Shown piece by piece: positions 7,136 to 12,228 of a DNA stretch of 13,006 bases (its first letter is position 1; every line of letters begins with the position of its first letter). The translations under genes were made by a program, and so were the position numbers. The notes beneath the pieces are model-generated. The model ran no database searches. It saw only the letters and a program-made list of their open reading frames with translations, and had not been told where the DNA came from. The stretch is from NCBI GenBank assembly GCA_937891905.1, contig CALATT010000083.1:1-13006 (forward strand), written 5' to 3'. The stretch comes from an uncultured Bacteroidales bacterium (GTDB taxonomy: Bacteria > Bacteroidota > Bacteroidia > Bacteroidales > Paludibacteraceae).

Positions 7136-7164
7136 AATAAGAGCGGCCAATGGTCGCCCTTATT
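7136..7164. terminator. Bidirectional terminator between convergent manA and rsmD
   Basis: Bases 7136-7147 (AATAAGAGCGGC) pair with 7153-7164 (GTCGCCCTTATT) around a CAATG loop: 12 positions with one A/C mismatch and one G-T pair. The right side runs on as TTATTATTATT. On the minus strand the stem is followed by CTTATTTTTAC, a good U-tract. It begins two bases after the manA stop and lies 28 bases beyond the rsmD stop, where a shared terminator is expected. Confidence 0.8.
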
Positions 7165-7191
7165 ATTATTATACTAAATAGAATAGATCTC

Positions 7192-7722
7192 TCACTGAAA
7201 GAAACTAAAATGTACGCTGCCGTATTGGCGTGTTTCTATGTGGCGAGGATGAGATGTGAAATCAACATCCTTGCCGTGCTCTATTACCAACCATCCTTCT
7301 GGTTTGAGCATCTCCTGTGCAAAGAGTAGGTCGGGCAGAGTAGGTAATTGCTCCAAAGCATAAGGCGGGTCTGCAAAAATCAAATCATATTGCACACGGC
7401 ATGCATGGATAAACTTAAACGCATCGCCTCGGATAACCGTCAGATTATGAATACCCAGTTGGCGGCAACATTGTATAATCCAGTTTTGCTGCACATGTGC
7501 CAATTCTACAGCCGTTACCTCGCGTGCACCACGACTCACACACTCAATACCAATACCACCTGTACCCGCAAAAAGGTCCAATACATCAATATCCTCAAAA
7601 TCCATACGATTATTGAGCAGATTGAATAGGCTCTCCTTGGCGAAATCAGTGGTAGGTCTCGCGGTGATATTTTTAGGGGGCGACAATCGCCGCCCCCCAT
7701 ATATGCCTGAAATGATGCGCAT
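7192..7722 (-). CDS. rsmD: 16S rRNA (guanine(966)-N(2))-methyltransferase RsmD
   Basis: Uses S-adenosylmethionine to methylate N2 of G966 (E. coli numbering) in 16S rRNA of the small subunit. N-terminal MRIISGIYGGRRL and RPTTDFAKESLFN (22-34) match the RsmD family start. DLFAGTGGIGIE (49-60) is the SAM-binding motif I with the acidic residue of motif II in TAVE (70-73), and ADPPYAL (117-123) is the catalytic DPPY motif IV. Length 176 is normal. Its ATG lies 3 bases after the stop of the 252-residue gene upstream, so the two share a transcript that starts at the divergent promoter near 8521 and ends at the terminator at 7136-7164. Confidence 0.95.
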   Translation of the reverse strand: MRIISGIYGGRRLSPPKNITARPTTDFAKESLFNLLNNRMDFEDIDVLDLFAGTGGIGIECVSRGAREVTAVELAHVQQNWIIQCCRQLGIHNLTVIRGDAFKFIHACRVQYDLIFADPPYALEQLPTLPDLLFAQEMLKPEGWLVIEHGKDVDFTSHPRHIETRQYGSVHFSFFQ

Positions 7723-7725
7723 AGA

Positions 7726-8484
7726 TTATTCCCAGTTACCTGCGTTGTTGTTAGGCGCGTAGATGTCACCTACTTTCAAACCAGCGTAGTGGTCTAATTT
7801 CTGCTCGCGGTCAATAAGGTTAACCAACTCTTGCTTATTGAGGTCACCTAAATAACTCTCAAATGGCGCGCGCGCCTCAAAGAGAGGAACAGGAATACCT
7901 TGGCTTGTCTTGTAGCCATTATTCACCTCAATTTCAAATTGAAGACCATTGCTATATGGGATAGAAACAATACCATCAATAGTGGTCTCATCGTATTTGC
8001 CCTTATAAAGCGCTTGAAGCATATTAGACTCAATGGTATCGCGGCGGAAACCTTGCAAACCATTTGCCTTTACATCAGCGTCATTTGCCCAAATATATGC
8101 GTATAACGCATCATTGTCCTCAAAATTATTTTTGCGCAATGCTTTCTTTTTAGCCTCGTTGATGATCTTAACAGCTTTCTTCTCGGTCATACCAGCCTCC
8201 AACTGCTTGTCGGTCAAACTACCTTCCTTCAACAACTCTTTCTTAGGTGCATTTTTAAGGAAATGGAGCAATGTGTCGTAACTTGCAGTGAAACAACCCT
8301 TTTGGTGGTGGTATTCCAACTCTGCTGTACGCAAATCAACCAAATTGCTGATTACAGCACTCTCACGCTCAACGCGTGTTTCTTCAAACTGAATAGGGGT
8401 AACAACGCTCATGATGCAGAAATATGCCATAACGATAGCTGCCACCGCGAGCGAACTGATTACTGTGATTTTTGTTGCTTTCAT
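7726..8484 (-). CDS. Conserved Bacteroidota protein with N-terminal membrane anchor, pilin-like start
   Basis: Function unknown. Residues 1-8 are short and basic, about 8-30 form one membrane segment (ISSLAVAAIVMAYFCIMSVV), and the rest should face the periplasm. Directly after the anchor comes a long helix with an acidic and basic pattern (RVERESAVISNLVDLRTAEL) and then YHHQKGCFTASYDTLLHFL. That arrangement, a long helix followed by Gly and Tyr-Leu-Phe spaced residues, resembles type IV pilin and type II secretion pseudopilin starts, but no prepilin peptidase site is evident. The middle (about 70-115) is lysine-rich. The C-terminal half has RAPFESYLGDLNKQELVNL and ends LKVGDIYAPNNNAGNWE, a tail I recall from many Bacteroidota proteins of this type. 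It is first in a two-gene transcript with rsmD. Confidence 0.85.
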   Translation of the reverse strand: MKATKITVISSLAVAAIVMAYFCIMSVVTPIQFEETRVERESAVISNLVDLRTAELEYHHQKGCFTASYDTLLHFLKNAPKKELLKEGSLTDKQLEAGMTEKKAVKIINEAKKKALRKNNFEDNDALYAYIWANDADVKANGLQGFRRDTIESNMLQALYKGKYDETTIDGIVSIPYSNGLQFEIEVNNGYKTSQGIPVPLFEARAPFESYLGDLNKQELVNLIDREQKLDHYAGLKVGDIYAPNNNAGNWE

Positions 8485-8520
8485 TCTATATTAAATTTAT
8501 ATGTTTACACAAATACGCTG

Positions 8521-8551
8521 CAAAATTACAAAAATATTTTTATATATGCAA
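8521..8551 (-). promoter_or_regulatory. Promoter for the 252-residue gene and rsmD
   Basis: Read on the minus strand, the -7 box is TAATTTTG (8528 to 8521) and a TTG (8551 to 8549) stands 20 bases upstream as the -33 element. The start would be near 8515, giving a leader of about 30 bases before the ATG at 8484. It overlaps the rightward promoter at 8538-8568. Confidence 0.75.
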
Positions 8552-8568
8552 AAAAAATCGTAACTTTG
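8538..8568 (+). promoter_or_regulatory. Promoter for the RelA/SpoT-type gene
   Basis: The -7 box TAACTTTG (8561-8568) fits TAnnTTTG exactly. At the -33 position (8538-8540) there is TTT in place of TTG, so it may be weaker than its partner. The start would be near 8574, about 20 bases before the ATG at 8594. This argues that 8594 is the true start and that no upstream protein-coding part has been missed. Confidence 0.7.
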
Positions 8569-8593
8569 TGCCCAAATTTTGAATATTACCATT

Positions 8594-10033
8594 ATGGAAG
8601 AGAGTAATAAGGTATTATTTTCCATTCTAAATGAGCAATTAGAGTTACTTCGCACATTGGATAAGGAGGGGGATTCGGACCGTAGGCGACATGTGGCGCG
8701 CGAGACGCAAACGCTGCATGCCCCAATGGCCCACCGCTTGGGTTTGTATCTTATTAAGACCGAGATGGAAGATTTGGCACTCAAATTCCTGGAGTATGAT
8801 ACATATAAATATATCGCGCACGCGTTAAATGCAAAGAAAACCGAGCGAGAGCAGTATATAGCACGCTTTATTGCACCGATAGAGGAAAAACTGAAAAAAG
8901 AGGGATTTACCTTCACTATCAAAGGTCGACCCAAATCCATTCATTCTATCTATCATAAGATGCAAGCACAGCGCTGTGATATAGACCGTATATACGACCT
9001 ATTTGCCATACGCATCATCATCGATACGCCTTTGGAGCGAGAGAAATCAGATTGTTGGCAAGTATACTCGCTCATTACCGATGTGTTTACACCTAATCCC
9101 AAGCGTCTTCGCGATTGGTTGTCGGCACCAAAAGAGAATGGGTATGAGTCCTTGCATACCACTGTATTGGGTCCTGATGATAGATGGGTAGAAGTGCAGA
9201 TTCGTACGCGTCGAATGGATGAGGTGGCGGAGCAAGGAGTGGCTGCTCACTGGTCCTATAAGGGCGTGAAAGGAAGTATTGCGCAGCGCGAAGGGGATGT
9301 ATTTGTCTTCACCCCAACAGGAGACTTGCGGCGTTTATCTGCTGGTGCAACCGTATTGGATTTTGCGTTCTCTATTCATACCGAAGTAGGAACGCACTGC
9401 GTGGGAGGTATTATTCGCAATCAGAATGTGTCTATTCGGCAAAAATTGCAGAATGGAGACCAAATATCGATATTAACTTCGCCCAACCAAAAACCGAGTG
9501 CGGACTGGCTAAATTTTGTGGCATCGTCCAAGGCAAAGAATAAGATTCGTCAGGCACTCAAAGAGATTGAATATAAATCTGCATCCGAGGGAAAAGAACT
9601 GATAGAGAGGCGATTCAAGAATTGGAAATTAGAATATACCGAAAATCATATTACCCGTATTGCAGCCAAATTAGGTTACCGCACTATCTCTGATTTATAT
9701 CAATCACTTGCGACAGGAAAAGAAGATATTTTACGATTGAGAGAGGTGTTTTTATCCCTTGATGAACCTACTCAATATGTGCGTAGGGAAGAGAAGGAAT
9801 ATATACCCAAAGAAGAAACGGCGGGGCTGGCTATTGAGGTGGATATGAATGTGAAGAATGTGGATTATAATTTGAGCAAATGTTGTAATCCCGAACCAGG
9901 CGATCCTATTTTTGCTTTCATATCGGTTACCAAAGGTATTCGTATTCATCGATGTGACTGTCCTAATGCGGATAATATACGCGAGCGTTATGCCTATCGT
10001 ATCCTCCCCGCCCGCTGGGCCAAAAAATCATAA
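8594..10033 (+). CDS. Trimmed RelA/SpoT-type (p)ppGpp synthetase without HD and ACT domains
   Basis: A 479-residue relative of long RelA/SpoT stringent-response proteins (normally about 730-750). Residues 12-48 align with the end of the HD domain and the following helix (LLRTL, then ARETQTLHAPMAHRLGLY). The HD hydrolase itself, including its HDxxED site, is absent. The synthetase core (about 90-222) looks complete: KGRPKSIHSIYHKM (110-123), Asp135 in DLFAIR, RLRDWLSAPKENGYESLHTT (171-190) and Glu200 in VEVQIRT, the expected metal ligands being Asp135 and Glu200. The TGS domain is about 235-296 (VFVFTPTGDL onwards), then a helical region, then a zinc-finger domain with Cys430, Cys431, His452 and Cys456. 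The protein stops at YRILPARWAKKS, where the ACT domain should begin. ppGpp synthesis without hydrolysis is inferred. A TTG at 8579 is a less likely start because it would leave almost no leader. Confidence 0.9.
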   Translation: MEESNKVLFSILNEQLELLRTLDKEGDSDRRRHVARETQTLHAPMAHRLGLYLIKTEMEDLALKFLEYDTYKYIAHALNAKKTEREQYIARFIAPIEEKLKKEGFTFTIKGRPKSIHSIYHKMQAQRCDIDRIYDLFAIRIIIDTPLEREKSDCWQVYSLITDVFTPNPKRLRDWLSAPKENGYESLHTTVLGPDDRWVEVQIRTRRMDEVAEQGVAAHWSYKGVKGSIAQREGDVFVFTPTGDLRRLSAGATVLDFAFSIHTEVGTHCVGGIIRNQNVSIRQKLQNGDQISILTSPNQKPSADWLNFVASSKAKNKIRQALKEIEYKSASEGKELIERRFKNWKLEYTENHITRIAAKLGYRTISDLYQSLATGKEDILRLREVFLSLDEPTQYVRREEKEYIPKEETAGLAIEVDMNVKNVDYNLSKCCNPEPGDPIFAFISVTKGIRIHRCDCPNADNIRERYAYRILPARWAKKS

Positions 10034-10075
10034 ATACAACATATAACATACAACATATAACATACAACATACAAA
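10034..10075 (+). repeat. Heptamer tandem repeat filling the gap before recR
   Basis: Six 7-base units follow the preceding stop codon with no gap: ATACAAC, ATATAAC, ATACAAC, ATATAAC, ATACAAC, ATACAAA. Alternating units give a 14-base period. The array ends 4 bases before the recR TTG start. It contains no Shine-Dalgarno and no promoter, and one in-frame TAA (10044-10046) that rules out a longer recR. The design is the same as the array at 4162-4200, but the unit sequence is unrelated. Confidence 0.85.
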
Positions 10076-10079
10076 TACT

Positions 10080-10700
10080 TTGTCAGACTATCCAAGCATA
10101 TTATTAGAAAAAGCGGTCAATCAGATGGCCTCTTTGCCAGGAGTAGGGCGGCGTACGGCCTTGCGATTAGTATTGCATTTGCTGCGCCAAACGCCCGAAG
10201 AAGTGGAGGCGTTTGCTGGTGCATTCACGCGGCTGAGAAATGAAGTGGTGTATTGCTCCACATGTCATAATATATCCGATACAGAATTGTGTCCAATCTG
10301 CGCCTCGCATAGGCGAGATCATTCCACGATATGCGTGGTGGAGAATGTGCAAGATGTGATGTCAATAGAAAATACGGGGCAGTACACAGGTGTGTATCAT
10401 GTATTGGGAGGTATTATCTCGCCTATGGATGGTATTGGACCCAAAGATCTGGAGATAGATAGTCTCATGGCGCGTATCCAAGCAGGCGAAGTGAATGAGA
10501 TTATCCTTGCGCTGCCTACTACGATGGAAGGCGATACGACCAATTTTTATATCTATCGCCGACTACAAAACTTGGCATTGGAATCGATACCCAAAGTATC
10601 GCAAATAGCGCGAGGCGTGGCTGTGGGTAATCAATTGGAATACACAGATGAAATAACATTAGGACGATCAATCGTCAATAGAATAGATTTTAAAGGATAA
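10080..10700 (+). CDS. recR: Recombination mediator protein RecR
   Basis: Works with RecO (and RecF) to load RecA on gapped or SSB-coated DNA during repair. The helix-hairpin-helix region is about 10-35 (MASLPGVGRRTALRLVLHLL), the C4 zinc finger uses Cys59, Cys62, Cys71 and Cys74, and a Toprim domain starts near residue 82 (STICVVENVQDV) and includes GGIISPMDGIGPKDL and ALPTTMEGDTT. At 206 residues the length is normal. The start has to be TTG at 10080: it gives the standard N-terminus (YPSILLEKAV), the next ATG would remove that helix, and the upstream frame contains only repeat bases and then a TAA. It is followed 4 bases later by the small membrane protein. Confidence 0.95.
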   Translation: MSDYPSILLEKAVNQMASLPGVGRRTALRLVLHLLRQTPEEVEAFAGAFTRLRNEVVYCSTCHNISDTELCPICASHRRDHSTICVVENVQDVMSIENTGQYTGVYHVLGGIISPMDGIGPKDLEIDSLMARIQAGEVNEIILALPTTMEGDTTNFYIYRRLQNLALESIPKVSQIARGVAVGNQLEYTDEITLGRSIVNRIDFKG

Positions 10701-10704
10701 TACT

Positions 10705-11172
10705 ATGCAAGAAAAACAAGTTATTCGTTCGCTCAATTGGGCGTATTACGCTATGATGATTATTTCATTAGTAGCATTGACAGGAATGTATTATGGTTTG
10801 CTCAATGATTGGTATATGCCTATCGATAAGCAATCTACATTAGGTATGGTGATACAATACATTGTTATTTTTGATGCATTAATCACTATTCCTGGTGGTT
10901 TGTATGGATTTAAACGCCTATGCGAACCGCTCCAAACGATGGAAGATAGAGCAGAGCAACTCAAGCGTTATCGCAAGATCGCCTTGTGGCGTATTGTATT
11001 GGTAAGCAGCGCCATGCCTTTGGGCATCATAGCTTTCTATTGGTTAGGTGCTTATAAGTCCATGTTGTGGGTGGCAGCGATAGCAGCTATAGCGTGGTAT
11101 TTTACCAAACCATCCGAAGCCAAAATGGAGATCGAACTCACACCTAAACAACCCAACGAAGAGAATTATTAA
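10705..11172 (+). CDS. Small four-segment membrane protein, function unknown
   Basis: A 155-residue hydrophobic protein that I cannot assign. Four likely membrane segments: about 13-33 (AYYAMMIISLVALTGMYYGL), 45-68 (LGMVIQYIVIFDALITIPGG), 91-112 (IALWRIVLVSSAMPLGIIAF) and 114-132 (LGAYKSMLWVAAIAAIAWYF). The loop between segments two and three is basic and polar (KRLCEPLQTMEDRAEQLKRYRK), so it probably faces the cytoplasm, as do both ends. The tail (KPSEAKMEIELTPKQPNEENY) is polar. It starts 4 bases after recR and lies 18 bases before the HAD gene, so it is part of the same transcript. Genes in this position after recR may be a conserved Bacteroidales neighbourhood, which is recollection only. 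Confidence 0.8.
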   Translation: MQEKQVIRSLNWAYYAMMIISLVALTGMYYGLLNDWYMPIDKQSTLGMVIQYIVIFDALITIPGGLYGFKRLCEPLQTMEDRAEQLKRYRKIALWRIVLVSSAMPLGIIAFYWLGAYKSMLWVAAIAAIAWYFTKPSEAKMEIELTPKQPNEENY

Positions 11173-11190
11173 TACCCAATAATATATATT

Positions 11191-11613
11191 ATGATTATAG
11201 CATGCGATTTTGATGGCACAATAGTGACCCATGAGTATCCCAAAATAGGTAAACCTATTCCTTTTGCCATACAGACACTCAAAAAACTGCAAGAAGAGGA
11301 TCATCACCAAATCATCCTTTGGACAGTACGCGAAGGCGAACTGCTCAATGAGGCGGTAGAGTATTGTAGAAGCAAAGGGTTGGAGTTCTACGCGGTGAAT
11401 AGCAATTATCCAGAGGAAAAACCCGAACATCGAACAGCCCGCAAACTGACAGCTGACTTATGGATTGATGACCGTAACTTGGGCGGACTGCCTGAGTGGG
11501 GGGTTATCTATAATATGATCCATACAGGGCATTGCTTTGACCCTGTACCGCAAGGTAATATGGAGGATGTGAGTAAGAAGAAAAAAGGCTTCTTTGCAAA
11601 GCTATTTGATTGA
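11191..11613 (+). CDS. HAD-superfamily small phosphatase (BT0820-like)
   Basis: A 140-residue HAD hydrolase, probably a soluble phosphatase with an unknown substrate. Motif I is ACDFDGTIV with the nucleophile Asp6 and Asp8, motif II is ILWTVREGE with Thr45, motif III is likely Lys85 in RKLTADL, and motif IV is IDDRN with Asp93 and Asp94. No cap domain is inserted, so the protein is close to a bare HAD core. The overall pattern (DGTIV, PIPFAIQTLKKL, WTVREGE, EFYAVN, IDDRNLGG) matches what I remember of the Bacteroides BT0820 type. The tail KKKKGFFAKLFD is strongly basic with aromatic residues and could be a short membrane- or nucleic-acid-touching helix. It ends 2 bases before the acetyltransferase ATG. 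Confidence 0.85.
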   Translation: MIIACDFDGTIVTHEYPKIGKPIPFAIQTLKKLQEEDHHQIILWTVREGELLNEAVEYCRSKGLEFYAVNSNYPEEKPEHRTARKLTADLWIDDRNLGGLPEWGVIYNMIHTGHCFDPVPQGNMEDVSKKKKGFFAKLFD

Positions 11614-11615
11614 TA

Positions 11616-12122
11616 ATGAATAGGATTGATTCACCTATGCGTTTGCGTAAACTGGAACCATACGATTTGCCCTTTTTGTACCAATGGGAGAATGATGCTG
11701 CTATGTGGGTGGATGCAGATACGCACAACCCTCTTTCGCAGCAAGATTTGCGTGACTATATAGAGTCCACTACGGGTGATATTTATAAGGATGGTCAATT
11801 GCGCTTAATTATTGAGCAAGAGGGAGTTACAATGGGTTGTATGGACTTATTTGATTTTGACCCACGCAATAGAAAAGCTGCTATTGGCATGTATATTGCA
11901 CCCGAATATAGGCATCAAGGAATAGGGGCAAAAGCGCTTGTATTATTGGAGCAATATGCTTTTGAATATCTTCAACTGCGCATGCTATATGCTATCATTG
12001 CTACCACGAACGAACCATGTAGTCGATTGTATGCGCACGCTGGATACGAATCCTCCTCGCCATTAAAGGCTTGGACACTTGAGGCCGAGGCGGTGGTGTG
12101 GATTAAAACGAACGGCATTTAG
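11616..12122 (+). CDS. GNAT family N-acetyltransferase
   Basis: A 168-residue acetyltransferase of the RimJ/RimL-like or SpeG-like branch that transfers acetyl from acetyl-CoA to an unknown amine. N-terminal MRLRKLEPYDLPFLYQWEND (8-27) is the usual first strand and helix. GCMDLFDFDPRNRKAAIGMYI (74-94) and EYRHQGIGAKAL (97-108) form motif A, with the acetyl-CoA pyrophosphate loop RHQGIG at 99-104. ATTNEPCSRLYAHAGYE (129-145) is motif B. I chose ATG 11616, two bases after the HAD stop. An ATG at 11637 (MRLRKLEPYD) is also possible and would lose seven residues; a TTG at 11610 is less likely. It is the last gene before the terminator at 12163-12184. Confidence 0.9.
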   Translation: MNRIDSPMRLRKLEPYDLPFLYQWENDAAMWVDADTHNPLSQQDLRDYIESTTGDIYKDGQLRLIIEQEGVTMGCMDLFDFDPRNRKAAIGMYIAPEYRHQGIGAKALVLLEQYAFEYLQLRMLYAIIATTNEPCSRLYAHAGYESSSPLKAWTLEAEAVVWIKTNGI

Positions 12123-12162
12123 TGTTTAAAAACATACTTGTGAGAATAAAATGAAAAAAAGT

Positions 12163-12184
12163 GGCATACACTCTTGTGTATGTC
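12163..12184 (+). terminator. Intrinsic terminator after the recR-acetyltransferase run
   Basis: GGCATACAC (12163-12171) pairs with GTGTATGTC (12176-12184) around TCTT, with one G-T pair. It is flanked by an A-run (12154-12160) and followed by ATTTTTATTTT (12185-12195), so the stem can extend and work in either direction. The TTG in the loop and right arm is also the -33 element of the next promoter. Confidence 0.7.
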
Positions 12185-12204
12185 ATTTTTATTTTGTACC
12201 TTTG
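12174..12204 (+). promoter_or_regulatory. Promoter of the DUF2130 gene, overlapping a terminator and a dyad
   Basis: The -7 box TACCTTTG (12197-12204) fits TAnnTTTG, and TTG at 12174-12176 is exactly 20 bases upstream. The start would be near 12210, 19 bases before the ATG. A perfect dyad CCTTTGCG-CT-CGCAAAGG (12199-12216) covers the -7 box and the start point, the right place for a repressor site or a leader hairpin. The -33 element lies within the terminator hairpin. Confidence 0.75.
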
Positions 12205-12228
12205 CGCTCGCAAAGGTTTTTAAATGAT

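Noticed and set aside
8263..8607. Plus-strand open frames opposite the 252-residue gene and crossing the divergent promoters
   Set aside because: They are complements of the minus-strand gene and cross the promoter region; no domain is visible.
10034..10075. Short CRISPR-like array
   Set aside because: The repeat unit is 7 (or 14) bases with no spacers between units, and there are no cas genes.
10306..10319. Hairpin CTCGC-ATAG-GCGAG as a terminator or regulatory stem
   Set aside because: It lies within recR coding sequence between the zinc-finger and Toprim parts and has no T-run after it.
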